NCBI RefSeq assembly: GCF_016899425.1
Contig: NZ_CP045994.1
Location: forward strand, 2,480,001-2,544,000
DNA from: Burkholderia sp. MS389
GTDB lineage: Bacteria > Pseudomonadota > Gammaproteobacteria > Burkholderiales > Burkholderiaceae
DNA length: 64,000 nucleotides
Direction: 5' to 3'
Shown here: piece by piece, positions 48,036 to 57,258 of the stretch
How the letters are laid out: each line of letters opens with the position of its first letter
Numbering within the stretch: position 1 is the first letter of the stretch
Notes under the pieces: generated by a model
What the model saw: the letters and a program-made list of their open reading frames with translations, nothing else
The model's database searches: none
What the model was told of the DNA's origin: nothing
Made by a program: the position numbers and the translations under genes

Positions 48036-48518
48036 TTGAACTTCGAACATCTGATCCAGATCAATTCCGACGATCCGGCCGTGCCAAGCCTCAACCGCGA
48101 CCAGCTCTGGGAAGGTCTCGTCCTGCGTGCCGAACAGCCGCAACTGTTCGTGATCGGCCTCGACAGCTGCGTCATCCGCGAGCGGACAGACACGACGCTC
48201 GAACGCGAACTGCACTACGGCCACGCGACCGTGCGCGACCACGTGACGTTCACGCCGAACCAGCAGGTCCGCTACGACATCCGTGCGGCCGATGGCGAGA
48301 TCGGTGGCTCGCTGACGATGACGATCGAGGAACGCGACGACCACGAGCTGTTCCTGCGTTTCGAGTACCGCACGACGCTGACGGTCACCGACGACAGCGA
48401 AGAAGCGCGACAGACGCACGGGATCGTCAAGGAGGCGTACCGCACGTCGGACATCGACACCGTTCGCCTGATCCGCGAATACGCGCAGGGTCGCAAGGAC
48501 CCTGATCCGCTGCACTGA
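48036..48518 (+). CDS. DUF1857/SRPBCC family protein
   Basis: This 160-residue START-like protein begins with NFEHLIQINSDDPAVPSLNR, ends in REYAQGRKDPDPL and has the beta-rich core RELHYGHATVRDHVTFTPNQ. The start is taken as TTG at 48036, with AAGGAA about 9 nt upstream; the in-frame ATG at 47970 would add 22 residues of low quality. Family function is unknown; SRPBCC folds bind hydrophobic ligands. Confidence 0.75.
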   Translation: MNFEHLIQINSDDPAVPSLNRDQLWEGLVLRAEQPQLFVIGLDSCVIRERTDTTLERELHYGHATVRDHVTFTPNQQVRYDIRAADGEIGGSLTMTIEERDDHELFLRFEYRTTLTVTDDSEEARQTHGIVKEAYRTSDIDTVRLIREYAQGRKDPDPLH

Positions 48519-48596
48519 ACCCGGCGGCGGCCCGCGGGCCGCCCTTTTGACTCAGGCTATCAGCCCAGACGAATCGATCGATAAAGAGTTTTTGTA

Positions 48597-48615
48597 AATG
48601 GGAATAGTTATCATT
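48597..48615. promoter_or_regulatory. Fur box of hemP
   Basis: AATGGGAATAGTTATCATT lies 42 bp before the hemP start and matches the Fur consensus, best in its right half (ATAGTTATCATT). The surrounding sequence is AT-rich, as expected for a promoter. Confidence 0.7.
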
Positions 48616-48657
48616 TAGAATTCATTCCATCGTATCGACAGTCACCGATCAAACCGA

Positions 48658-48903
48658 ATGACCGACACCATGCGCCCGACCACGCTGACCCTGCGCCGCA
48701 CCACGAGCACCGCAGCCAGCAGCCGCCAGAAGACGGCAGCGGTCACCACGCCGGCGAAACCCGCCGGCAACCGCGATGCAGGCACGCGGGTCGTCAACAG
48801 CGATGCGCTGCTGCAAGGCCAAAGCCACGTCAGCATCGCGCATAACGGAGAGACTTATCAGTTGCGGGCCACGCGGCTCGGCAAACTGATCCTGACGAAG
48901 TAA
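48658..48903 (+). CDS. hemP: Hemin uptake protein HemP
   Basis: This 81-residue protein has a Thr/Ala-rich first half and the family signature in the second: VNSDALLQGQSHVSIAHNGE followed by YQLRATRLGKLILTK. In Burkholderia HemP acts as a regulator promoting haem uptake gene expression under iron limitation. It has its own Fur-boxed promoter. A long structured 3' region follows. Confidence 0.93.
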   Translation: MTDTMRPTTLTLRRTTSTAASSRQKTAAVTTPAKPAGNRDAGTRVVNSDALLQGQSHVSIAHNGETYQLRATRLGKLILTK

Positions 48904-48904
48904 C

Positions 48905-49091
48905 GACCGAGTATTGTGGGGACCACCTCCCTGAGAGGTGTTGGGCAGTAGCCAGCGTAACGGCTTGCACGCGAGATCTAGACCCCTTCGTGCAAACACA
49001 CTCAAGCAGCCGTTGCAGCAAGCCAAGCCACTTTTTTGGTTCTCGCACAAGGAAGAAAAAAGCGACACGTCGATGGACGTGTCGCTTTTTT
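48905..49091 (+). ncRNA. Candidate structured 3' UTR-derived small RNA of hemP
   Basis: About 185 nt of non-coding sequence between the hemP stop and a strong terminator folds into defined hairpins: CACCTC/GAGGTG (48924-48940), and a longer arm AACGGC (48959) with GCCGTT (ends 49014) containing TTGCACG/CGTGCAA (48965-48995). The exposed ACCACCTCC next to hairpin 1 could pair with ribosome binding sites. A Fur-controlled small RNA (BrrF) is known from B. cenocepacia; I believe it lies near hemP but cannot confirm identity here. 5' end is unknown. Confidence 0.55.
49056..49091. terminator. Bidirectional terminator between hemP RNA and ftrD
   Basis: A perfect 16-bp stem (AAAAAAGCGACACGTC, loop GATG, GACGTGTCGCTTTTTT). 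T runs on both strands let it stop the hemP transcript and, read on minus, the ftr transcript 78 bp after ftrD. Confidence 0.93.
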
Positions 49092-49168
49092 GTGTGGGCA
49101 GCCAATGTACGAAGCATGCCGCCCGCATGTATGTGGCTGGTCAGCCGAAGGAAGCGGCACGCGCCGCT

Positions 49169-50566
49169 TCAGAACCCCCAGAACATCAACCACCACGCGC
49201 TGTCGATGACGGCCAGGCCGACCGCGAACCACGCGAATGCCGCGAGCCGGCGCGGCCACGTCGCATAGCGCCCCGTCACCTGCCACGCGAGCCACGCACT
49301 CCATACGTTGGCGCCGACCAGAATCGCGATGCGCACATCGGTAGCCCAGCCGAGCGGCACATGCTCGGCGCGCAGCAACGACAGCGTCGTGGCCGACAGC
49401 CCGAGGAACACGCCCGCGCCCGCGATCGGGATCAGCGCCTGGGCGAGGTGATGCAGGCGCACGCGATCGAAACGGCCGAGCATCAATGTGGCGCCGGCCA
49501 GCAACACCAGCAGCGCCGTGCCGTACACGAGCCCCGTGCCGACGATGTAGCTGACGACCAGCCCGCCATCGAGCCAGGAGAACACGTCATTGCGATCCGG
49601 GTAGTGCGTGAGCAGGAACCACGGCGCATTGGTCTCGAGCGGCCACGTGATGTCCTGATCGATCAGCCAGCCCGCGAGCCATTGCTTGATCTGCACGAAC
49701 CACGGGCTGACGGTCCAGTGGAACGCACCGATCGCCACGCCCAGCAAGCCGTACAGGATCAGCGCGGTGTCCCACGGATTGGCCCGCTCCGCACCGAGAT
49801 TCACGACTTCGTCGGACGGCGAGCGCAGCGACAGCGAAATCGCGTCGCGGTGCCCGCTGCAGCGGCCGCACATATGGCAGTCCGCCGCGCCCTTCATGTT
49901 GCGCAACGGCACGAGCGGCGCGCAATTGATCGGAATCACGCGATGGCCGTGCTCGCCGTTCTTGTACGAACGGCGCCACGCATCCTCGTCGACCTTGTAG
50001 CGCATCGGCGCAAGCCGCGCGAGCAGCCCGAACACGCCGTTGACCGGGCACAGATACTTGCACCACACGCGCTTCTCGCGACCGTACAGCACGCCGATCA
50101 CGATCGCGCCGACGGTCGAGCCGCCGAGCACGAACAGCACCGCGAGCGGGTACTGGTACACGCTGACCATCTGCCCGTAGATCGTCGTGATGCCGAACGC
50201 GACGAACGGCCAGCCGCCCCACCGGATCCAGCGCGGAATCGGGCCGCCGCGGCCGAACTTGCTCGCGTATTCGGTGAGCGCGCCCTCCGGGCACAGCACG
50301 CCGCACCACACGCGGCCGAGCATCACCATCGACAGCAGCACGAACGGCCACCAGATGCCCCAGAACGCGAACTGCGCGATGAGCGTGAGGTTGTTCCACA
50401 GATGCGCGGAATCGTCCGGCAGCGGCAGCACGGCCGGCACGATGATCAGGAACGCGTAGACGGCGACGACGATCCACTGGATACCCCGGATCAGCGCACC
50501 GTGGCGCTGCATCCACTGGCCGGCCTGCGCGAGCCAGCCCGGCTTGACGGCGGCGATAACGCTCAT
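49169..50566 (-). CDS. ftrD: FtrD, 4Fe-4S membrane protein of the Ftr iron importer
   Basis: This 465-residue polytopic membrane protein is NosR/CcoG-like with ferredoxin motifs: WCGVLCPEGALTEYASK (Cys88, Cys92), WCKYLCPVNG (Cys169, Cys173) and ADCHMCGRCSGH (Cys230, 233, 236), plus Cys215. It should accept or deliver electrons for the FtrC permease. It overlaps the end of ftrC by 4 nt (ATGA). The C-terminal part has about six hydrophobic spans. Confidence 0.9.
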   Translation of the reverse strand: MSVIAAVKPGWLAQAGQWMQRHGALIRGIQWIVVAVYAFLIIVPAVLPLPDDSAHLWNNLTLIAQFAFWGIWWPFVLLSMVMLGRVWCGVLCPEGALTEYASKFGRGGPIPRWIRWGGWPFVAFGITTIYGQMVSVYQYPLAVLFVLGGSTVGAIVIGVLYGREKRVWCKYLCPVNGVFGLLARLAPMRYKVDEDAWRRSYKNGEHGHRVIPINCAPLVPLRNMKGAADCHMCGRCSGHRDAISLSLRSPSDEVVNLGAERANPWDTALILYGLLGVAIGAFHWTVSPWFVQIKQWLAGWLIDQDITWPLETNAPWFLLTHYPDRNDVFSWLDGGLVVSYIVGTGLVYGTALLVLLAGATLMLGRFDRVRLHHLAQALIPIAGAGVFLGLSATTLSLLRAEHVPLGWATDVRIAILVGANVWSAWLAWQVTGRYATWPRRLAAFAWFAVGLAVIDSAWWLMFWGF

Positions 50567-51405
50567 GCCGCGCGACCCGCTGCGACGGCCGGACGGCGGC
50601 TCGCACGCTTCATCAGCAGCCAGACGACCGCCCAGTAAACCGCATAGGCGACCAGGTTGGTCAGCGCCGGATGCGCGCGATAGCCGGTCAGCGTCGCGAC
50701 GAGCGAACCGAACGTGCCCGAATCATCGAGGATCGCGGACGTGTCCCACACTTGCGAGATGCCGAGCGGCAGGATTTCCTTGTCGATCAGCTTGTCGACG
50801 CCGGTCTGGAACAGGCCCGCGCCGAGGAACAGCAGCATCACTTCGGTGACGCGGAAGAAATGCCGCCACGAGAAGTATTTGCCGCCGAGTTGCAGCAGAT
50901 AGAACGTGAGGAACGCGAGGCCGAGACCGATCACGACCGCAAGCATCTGGCTGCCATCGACGTGGCCCGACTGGCCGAAACCGAGGCCGTACAGGAAGAT
51001 CACCGTCTCGCTGCCTTCGCGCGCGATCGCGAGCGCGACCAGCACGGCGACGCCCCACCAGTTCGAATCGCGCGTGCTTTGCTGCAGCGATTGCTCCATG
51101 TCGCGCTTCAGCGTGCGGCCGTGCCGGCGCATCCACAGCACCATCTGCACGATCAGCACGCACGCGATCAGCACCATCGCCGTCTGGAAATAGTCCTGCG
51201 CGTCGCCGGACAACACTTCGGTGAACCCGACCAGCGCGGCGCCGAGGCCGACGGCCATCAGCAGGCCGACGCCGACGCCGGCCCAGAGGAAAGGCAGGCC
51301 GCGGCGCGCGTCGTCGTCGCCGTTTTTCAGCCATGCATAGAGAATGCCGACGACGAGCAGCGCTTCGACGCTCTCCCGCCAGACGATGAACAAGATCTGA
51401 CCCAT
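50563..51405 (-). CDS. ftrC: FtrC, FTR1-type iron permease
   Basis: This 280-residue inner-membrane iron permease has the two REXXE motifs at residues 10-14 (WRESVEALL) and 129-133 (AREGSETVI), needed for iron transfer. There are about seven hydrophobic segments. The operon context with FtrA, FtrB and FtrD matches the ferrous-iron Ftr system of Bordetella and Burkholderia. Confidence 0.95.
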   Translation of the reverse strand: MGQILFIVWRESVEALLVVGILYAWLKNGDDDARRGLPFLWAGVGVGLLMAVGLGAALVGFTEVLSGDAQDYFQTAMVLIACVLIVQMVLWMRRHGRTLKRDMEQSLQQSTRDSNWWGVAVLVALAIAREGSETVIFLYGLGFGQSGHVDGSQMLAVVIGLGLAFLTFYLLQLGGKYFSWRHFFRVTEVMLLFLGAGLFQTGVDKLIDKEILPLGISQVWDTSAILDDSGTFGSLVATLTGYRAHPALTNLVAYAVYWAVVWLLMKRASRRPAVAAGRAA

Positions 51406-51463
51406 CGATACCTCCTGACGCGCGGGGCAAGGGACTGGCGCGCCCGCGCGCAGATAAAACGCG

Positions 51464-51796
51464 TTACTTCGCGACGATCACGCCCTGTGCCTGCTGGTGG
51501 AAATCGTCGAAAAACTTGTATTCGCCCGGCGACAGCGGGGCGACGACGACGAACGAGTCGGCGCCCGGCGCGAGCACCTTCTCCTTGCGCAACTGCACGC
51601 TCTCGAATTCGGCGGCACCCTTGCCGGTGTTCCTGATCTCGATTTTGAAACGCTGGCCGGCCGGCACTTCGATGCGGGCGGGGTTCAGCTTGCCGTCCGT
51701 CATCTCGAGCTTGAACGTCGGCAGATCGGCCGCATGGGCCGCGCCGGCAAGCCACAGCGCAGCGGCTGCGGCGACGATTTTCTGGGGAATTTTCAT
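51464..51796 (-). CDS. ftrB: FtrB, periplasmic cupredoxin-domain protein
   Basis: This 110-residue protein has a signal peptide (MKIPQKIVAAAAALWLAGAAHA/A). It has a small cupredoxin-type fold: AGQRFKIEIRNTG, PLSPGEYKFFDDFHQQAQGV. In Ftr systems FtrB is thought to oxidise Fe2+ for passage through FtrC. It is spaced 58 bp before ftrC. Confidence 0.88.
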   Translation of the reverse strand: MKIPQKIVAAAAALWLAGAAHAADLPTFKLEMTDGKLNPARIEVPAGQRFKIEIRNTGKGAAEFESVQLRKEKVLAPGADSFVVVAPLSPGEYKFFDDFHQQAQGVIVAK

Positions 51797-51851
51797 ACTG
51801 GGTTCTCTACGCCGACGGCGCGCCGAAGCGCGCCGTTCGTGATGCCACCGA

Positions 51852-52403
51852 TCAGTAACCGCCCTTCTTGCCGATACCGGCGAACGGGAAGTCGTACTCG
51901 AGCGTGATGGGCTTGAACCACGGGCCCACGCCCGTTTCCTTGTCGACGTGGCGACCGAACGCCATGTGACCGGACTGCATCGGCGGCTTGACGACCAGCG
52001 TCAGGTGGTACTTGCCTGGGCCGGCGAGCTTCACGTTGTCGCCGTAGTGCGGGCCGTCGCTCGCAACCATGCCCATCAGGTCGCCTTCGGCCTTCCACTT
52101 CGTGTCGCCCTGCTTCGTCAGCTTGTAGGTGACCTGCAGGTACGGCATCCAGTCGCCTTCCGCGAAACCGGTCGGGTTGTTCTTGACCGCATGGATGTCG
52201 GCCTCAAGGTGGATGTCGGAATCCGACGCCTTGCGCATCATGCCTTCCGGGTCCATCGTGATCGGCTGCAGATACACCGCGCCGATTTCCATGCCGCCCT
52301 GGATCTGCTGCTTGCCGATCGGATACTCGGCAGCCGAGGCCGACATCGCGGCCAGCGCCGCCGCTACCGCAACCGTCGTGCGGATGAACGAAGAACCCAA
52401 CAT
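51852..52403 (-). CDS. ftrA: FtrA, periplasmic iron-binding protein (P19 family)
   Basis: This 183-residue periplasmic P19/Tp34-type protein has a signal peptide (MLGSSFIRTTVAVAAALAAM, cleavage near SAA/EY). The Cu/Fe-site residues are in GGMEIGAVYL, SDIHLEADIHA and KPPMQSGHMAFGRHVD. It captures iron for FtrB/FtrC. AAGGAG lies just before the ATG at 52403; a GTG two codons upstream is less likely. It is the first gene of ftrABCD, with a Fur box 92-110 bp upstream. Confidence 0.92.
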   Translation of the reverse strand: MLGSSFIRTTVAVAAALAAMSASAAEYPIGKQQIQGGMEIGAVYLQPITMDPEGMMRKASDSDIHLEADIHAVKNNPTGFAEGDWMPYLQVTYKLTKQGDTKWKAEGDLMGMVASDGPHYGDNVKLAGPGKYHLTLVVKPPMQSGHMAFGRHVDKETGVGPWFKPITLEYDFPFAGIGKKGGY

Positions 52404-52494
52404 GGACACTCCTTGTTATTTGTCTGACTATCTTGACGACATGCGGGCCGCCGCCGGGCCGCCCGCTGGAAACACTAACGCGACGAAGAACGTT

Positions 52495-52513
52495 AATGCG
52501 AACTATTCTCAAT
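52495..52513. promoter_or_regulatory. Fur box of ftrABCD
   Basis: AATGCGAACTATTCTCAAT reads on the minus strand as ATTGAGAATAGTTCGCATT, a good Fur-box match with the same right half (TTCGCATT) as the bfd site. Confidence 0.82.
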
Positions 52514-52629
52514 ACATGGGGAGTTTAGCACCGAACCCGTTCCGGAACAAACGGAGAGCGCCGTAAACCCCTGATCCGACAAGGCTTACAGGCGCTTTAC
52601 CAAAAGGATACGGTGACGTTTGGAAAGAT

Positions 52630-54720
52630 TTACCGCCCGCCGCTGATGTGGTCGCCGACGTTCGCGCCGAACACGCGTTCGCGCAGCACGGCAAGCTGGT
52701 CGCGGGTCGCGGCGGCCTTCTCGAACTCGAGGTTCTTCGCGTAGTCGGCCATCTGCTTCTCGAGGCGCTTGATTTCCTTCGCGAGCTGCTTTTCCGACAT
52801 GTCCTCGAATTTCGCGCGCTGCTGCGCCTCCTTCAGCTCCGCACGCGCGTCGTCGGCGTTGTAGACGCCGTCGATGATGTCCTTGATGCGCTTCACGACG
52901 CCGCGCGGCGTGATGCCCATCTTTTCGTTGTACGCGATCTGCTTCGCGCGGCGCCGCTCGGTTTCGCCGATCGCGCGCTTCATCGACTCGGTCATGTTGT
53001 CCGCGTAGAGGATCGCCTTGCCGTTCACGTTCCGCGCGGCGCGGCCGATCGTCTGGATCAGCGAGCGCTCGGCGCGCAGGAAGCCTTCCTTGTCCGCGTC
53101 GAGGATCGCGACGAGCGACACTTCGGGAATGTCGAGGCCCTCGCGCAGCAGGTTGATCCCGACCAGCACGTCGAACGTGCCGAGCCGCAGGTCGCGGATG
53201 ATCTCGACGCGCTCGACCGTATCGATGTCGCTGTGCAGGTAACGCACCTTGACGCCATGGTCGGCCAGGAACTCGGTCAGCTGTTCGGCCATGCGCTTCG
53301 TCAGCGTCGTGATCAGCACGCGCTCGCCGGCCTTCACGCGCGCGTTGATCTCGGTCAGCACGTCGTCGACCTGCGAGCTCGCCGGCCGCACCTCGATTTC
53401 CGGATCGACGAGGCCCGTCGGTCGCACGACCTGCTCGGCGATCTGCCCCGTCACGCGCTTCTCGTAGTCGGCCGGCGTGGCCGACACGAACACGACCTGC
53501 CGCATCTTGCGCTCGAACTCGGGGAACTTCAGCGGCCGGTTGTCAAGCGCGGACGGCAGGCGAAACCCGTAATTGACGAGGTTTTCCTTGCGTGCGCGGT
53601 CGCCGTTGTACATGCCGTTCAGCTGGCCGATCAGCACGTGCGATTCGTCGAGCAGCATCAGCGCATCGGGCGGCAGGTAGTCGACGAGCGTCGGCGGCGG
53701 ATCGCCGGGCGCCGCGCCCGAGAAATGCCGCGAATAGTTCTCGATGCCCTTGCAGAAGCCGAGCTCCTGCAGCATCTCGAGATCGAAGCGCGTGCGCTGC
53801 TCGAGGCGCTGCGCCTCGACGAGCTTGCCTTCGCGATGGAAGAACTCGAGCCGTTCGCGCAATTCGTCCTTGATCGTCTCGACCGCGCGCATCACGGTGT
53901 CGCGCGGCGTCACGTAGTGCGACGACGGATACACGGTGAAACGCGGAATCTTCTGCCGCACGCGCCCGGTCAGCGGGTCGAACAGGTGCAGCGTCTCGAC
54001 CTCGTCGTCGAACAGCTCGACGCGCACGGCCATTTCCGCGTGTTCGGCGGGGAAGATGTCGATCGTGTCGCCGCGCACGCGGAACGTGCCGCGCTGGAAA
54101 TCCTGCTCGTTGCGCGTGTATTGCATCGCGATCAGCCGCGCGATCACGTCGCGCTGGCCGAGCTTGTCGCCGGTTCGCAGCGTCAGGATCATCTGGTGGT
54201 ATTCGGACGGATTGCCGATACCGTAGATCGCCGACACCGTCGCGACGATCACCACGTCGCGGCGCTCCATCAGGCTCTTCGTCGCCGACAGCCGCATCTG
54301 CTCGATGTGCTCGTTGATCGACGAATCCTTCTCGATGAACAGGTCGCGCTGCGGCACGTAGGCCTCAGGCTGGTAGTAGTCGTAGTACGAGACGAAATAC
54401 TCGACCGCGTTGCGCGGGAAGAACTCCCGGAACTCCGCGTAAAGCTGGGCCGCGAGCGTCTTGTTCGGCGCGAACACGATCGCCGGGCGGCCGAGCCGCG
54501 CGATCGTGTTCGCCATCGTGAAGGTCTTGCCCGAACCGGTTACGCCGAGCAGCGTCTGGAAGGCAAGGCCGTCGCCGACGCCTTCGACGAGCGTGTCGAT
54601 CGCGGTCGGCTGGTCGCCCGCGGGCGGATAGGGCTGGTAAAGCTGGAACGGCGACCCTTCGAAAGTGACGAATTTGGATTCGTCGAGCGCGTCGCCGACT
54701 TCGGCATGATGTTCGGACAT
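52630..54720 (-). CDS. uvrB: Excinuclease ABC subunit B (UvrB)
   Basis: This 696-residue DNA-repair helicase-like subunit loads damage for UvrC. The Walker A GVTGSGKT is at residues 59-66, [18 protein letters not shown] is the beta-hairpin region, and the UVR domain near the C-terminus ([20 protein letters not shown]) is present. The ATG at 54720 is used; the upstream in-frame start at 54753 adds 11 residues absent from the family. No LexA-type box was noticed in the upstream gap. Confidence 0.97.
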   Translation of the reverse strand: MSEHHAEVGDALDESKFVTFEGSPFQLYQPYPPAGDQPTAIDTLVEGVGDGLAFQTLLGVTGSGKTFTMANTIARLGRPAIVFAPNKTLAAQLYAEFREFFPRNAVEYFVSYYDYYQPEAYVPQRDLFIEKDSSINEHIEQMRLSATKSLMERRDVVIVATVSAIYGIGNPSEYHQMILTLRTGDKLGQRDVIARLIAMQYTRNEQDFQRGTFRVRGDTIDIFPAEHAEMAVRVELFDDEVETLHLFDPLTGRVRQKIPRFTVYPSSHYVTPRDTVMRAVETIKDELRERLEFFHREGKLVEAQRLEQRTRFDLEMLQELGFCKGIENYSRHFSGAAPGDPPPTLVDYLPPDALMLLDESHVLIGQLNGMYNGDRARKENLVNYGFRLPSALDNRPLKFPEFERKMRQVVFVSATPADYEKRVTGQIAEQVVRPTGLVDPEIEVRPASSQVDDVLTEINARVKAGERVLITTLTKRMAEQLTEFLADHGVKVRYLHSDIDTVERVEIIRDLRLGTFDVLVGINLLREGLDIPEVSLVAILDADKEGFLRAERSLIQTIGRAARNVNGKAILYADNMTESMKRAIGETERRRAKQIAYNEKMGITPRGVVKRIKDIIDGVYNADDARAELKEAQQRAKFEDMSEKQLAKEIKRLEKQMADYAKNLEFEKAAATRDQLAVLRERVFGANVGDHISGGR

Positions 54721-54979
54721 GGAATGCGGCCGGAGCAAGGGCAAAGAAAGCATTCTAGCGCTTCGCGGCCGTGCGAACTGCTGTCGACTCCTGACGCGCG
54801 ACGGCCGCCCGAAATCGCGATTCGTCGCCCTGATCGCGACGGAATGACCGCCCCCGCCAGCACGAATTCGCTACAATGTCAGGCTGCTGCGCTTCCCGGC
54901 GTCGCGCCGCAGGCGCGGTCCACTGCGCCCGCCCCGCCGGTTGAAAGCCTGACCCTCTTTTCACTACTGCCGAATCATC

Positions 54980-56179
54980 ATGTCGCTCTTCTCCGCTGTC
55001 CAGCTTGCTCCCCGCGACCCGATCCTGGGCCTGAACGAAGCCTTCAACGCCGATGCGCGTCCGACCAAGGTCAACCTCGGCGTCGGCGTGTACACGAACG
55101 AAGACGGCAAGATTCCGCTGCTGCGCGCGGTTCGCGACGCGGAAAAGGCGCGTGTCGAGGCCGGCCTGCCGCGCGGTTACCTGCCGATCGACGGGATCGC
55201 CGCCTACGATGCAGCCGTGCAGAAGCTGCTGCTCGGCAACGACTCGCCGCTGATCGCGGCGGGCCGCGTGGTCACGGCCCAGGCACTGGGCGGCACCGGC
55301 GCGCTGAAGATCGGCGCCGATTTCCTGCGCACCCTGAACCCGAACGTGAAGGTCGCGATCAGCGATCCGAGCTGGGAAAACCATCGCGCACTGTTCGAAG
55401 CGGCCGGCTTCGAGGTCGTCGCGTACCCGTACTACGACGCGGCCACCCACGGCGTGAACTTCGAAGGCATGCTGTCGGCGCTGAACGGCTATGCGGCCGG
55501 CACGGTCGTCGTGCTGCACGCGTGCTGCCACAACCCGACCGGCGTGGACCTGACCGAAGCGCAATGGCAACAGGTCGTCGACGTCGTGAAGGCGCGCAAC
55601 CTCGTGCCGTTCCTCGACATGGCCTACCAGGGCTTCGGCGAGAACATCGAAGCCGATGCCGCTGCCGTGCGCCTGTTTGCCGCGGCCGACCTGAACGCGT
55701 TCGTGTCGTCGTCGTTCTCGAAGTCGTTCTCGCTGTACGGCGAGCGCGTCGGCGCGCTGTCGATCATCACGTCGAGCAAGGAAGAAGCCACGCGCGTGCT
55801 GTCGCAACTGAAGCGCGTGATCCGCACGAACTACTCGAACCCGCCGACCCACGGCGGCGCAGTGGTCGCAGCGGTGCTCGCGTCGCCGGAACTGCACGCT
55901 TCGTGGGTGCAGGAACTCGGCGAAATGCGCGATCGCATCCGCGCGATGCGCAATGGTCTCGTCGAACGCCTGAAGGCGAGCGGCGTCGATCGTGACTTCA
56001 GCTTCATCAACGCGCAGCGCGGGATGTTCTCGTATTCGGGCCTGACCTCGGCACAAGTCGATCGCCTGCGCGACGAGTTCGGCATCTATGCGGTCGGCAC
56101 GGGCCGGATTTGCGTCGCCGCGCTGAATATGCGGAACCTCGACGCGGTCGCCAATGCGGTCGCAGCGGTCCTGAAGTAA
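54980..56179 (+). CDS. tyrB: Aromatic amino acid aminotransferase (aspartate aminotransferase fold Ib)
   Basis: This 399-residue class I PLP enzyme has the Schiff-base Lys248 in SSSFSKSFSLYGERVGAL, PLP contacts in FLDMAYQGFG (Asp213) and HNPTGVD, and the substrate Arg near the C-terminus (GRICVAALN). It interconverts aspartate or aromatic amino acids with 2-oxoglutarate. TyrB versus AspC cannot be settled from sequence; the symbol is provisional. Confidence 0.92.
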   Translation: MSLFSAVQLAPRDPILGLNEAFNADARPTKVNLGVGVYTNEDGKIPLLRAVRDAEKARVEAGLPRGYLPIDGIAAYDAAVQKLLLGNDSPLIAAGRVVTAQALGGTGALKIGADFLRTLNPNVKVAISDPSWENHRALFEAAGFEVVAYPYYDAATHGVNFEGMLSALNGYAAGTVVVLHACCHNPTGVDLTEAQWQQVVDVVKARNLVPFLDMAYQGFGENIEADAAAVRLFAAADLNAFVSSSFSKSFSLYGERVGALSIITSSKEEATRVLSQLKRVIRTNYSNPPTHGGAVVAAVLASPELHASWVQELGEMRDRIRAMRNGLVERLKASGVDRDFSFINAQRGMFSYSGLTSAQVDRLRDEFGIYAVGTGRICVAALNMRNLDAVANAVAAVLK

Positions 56180-56225
56180 AGCCACGCCGGGAGGCGGCTG
56201 TCACCGGCCCCGCCCTGCCGACATG

Positions 56226-56255
56226 AAAAACGCGCTCCACGGAGCGCGTTTTTTT
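56226..56255. terminator. Bidirectional terminator between tyrB and the hydroxybutyrate dehydrogenase
   Basis: AAAAACGCGCTC, short loop, GAGCGCGTTTTTTT, 46 bp after tyrB. T runs on both strands fit the convergent genes. Confidence 0.9.
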
Positions 56256-56305
56256 GTGCAGTCCAGCGTCCAACGCGGCGGACGGCGATACCGCCCGCTC
56301 CCGCG

Positions 56306-57094
56306 TTACTGCATGAACCAGCCGTGGCTGACGACGAACGACTGGCCGGTGAGCGCGGCGCTCGGGAACGCCGACAGGAACAGCACCGTCTGCGCGACGT
56401 CCTGCACCGTCGTGAACACGCCGTCGACCGTGTTGCCGAGCATCACCTTCTTGATCACGTCCTCTTCGCTGATCCCGAGCTCCTTCGCCTGCTCCGGAAT
56501 CTGCTTGTCGACCAGCGGCGTGCGCACGAAGCCCGGACACACGACGTGCGAGCGCACGTTGTGCTTCGCGCCTTCCTTCGCCAGCACGCGGGCCAGGCCG
56601 AGCAGGCCATGCTTGGCCGTCACGTACGCGGACTTCAGCGGCGACGCCTCGTGCGAGTGCACCGAGCCCATGTAGATCACGACGCCGCCGCGATCGTCCT
56701 TGTACATGTGCTTGAGCGCGGCCTTCGTCGTCAGGAACGCGCCGTCCACGTGGATCGCCTGCATCTTCTTCCAGTCGGCGAACGAGTAGTTCTCGATCGG
56801 ATTGACGATCTGGATGCCGGCGTTCGACACGAGGATGTCGACCGAGCCGAACGCGTCGGCCACCTTGTCGATGCCGCTGTTCACGGCGTCCTCGTTGGTC
56901 ACGTCCATCGCGACGCCGATCGCCTTGCCGCCTGCCTTGACGATCTCGTCGGCGACCGCGTTCGCGCCGTCCTGGTTCAGGTCGGCGATCGCGACGGCCG
57001 CGCCTGCCTTGGCCAGTTCCAGCGCGATTTCCTTGCCGATGCCGCTCGCGGCGCCCGTGACGACTGCGGTCTTGCCGCTCAGATCTGCTGCCAT
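56306..57094 (-). CDS. bdhA: 3-hydroxybutyrate dehydrogenase (SDR family)
   Basis: This 262-residue short-chain dehydrogenase oxidises D-3-hydroxybutyrate to acetoacetate in polyhydroxybutyrate degradation. The NAD motif is [14 protein letters not shown] (residues about 11-24), the catalytic Tyr/Lys are in SAYVTAKHG, and the NAG motif is [10 protein letters not shown]. The C-terminus ([12 protein letters not shown]) matches characterised 3HBDH enzymes. No phasin or synthase is adjacent. Confidence 0.92.
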   Translation of the reverse strand: MAADLSGKTAVVTGAASGIGKEIALELAKAGAAVAIADLNQDGANAVADEIVKAGGKAIGVAMDVTNEDAVNSGIDKVADAFGSVDILVSNAGIQIVNPIENYSFADWKKMQAIHVDGAFLTTKAALKHMYKDDRGGVVIYMGSVHSHEASPLKSAYVTAKHGLLGLARVLAKEGAKHNVRSHVVCPGFVRTPLVDKQIPEQAKELGISEEDVIKKVMLGNTVDGVFTTVQDVAQTVLFLSAFPSAALTGQSFVVSHGWFMQ

Positions 57095-57258
57095 GTCCGT
57101 CTCCTCCCGATATCGGATCGATAAAACACGCGCCCGTCGTATCCGCGCTCATCGCGAAATCGCATCGGCGTGCCAGCCGTCATTGTGCACGATCGGCCCC
57201 GCCGTTCGTGCGCAAAACGTCTAAGCTTAAGGTCGGTTCCGTTCAGCAGGAGAGTCTC

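Noticed and set aside
54721..54979. LexA box before uvrB
   Set aside because: No CTGT-N8-ACAG-type palindrome found in the gap.
52648..55995. A 1,115-codon open frame antisense to uvrB and through tyrB
   Set aside because: High-GC codon bias produces long antisense frames; uvrB and tyrB motifs read in the other frames.
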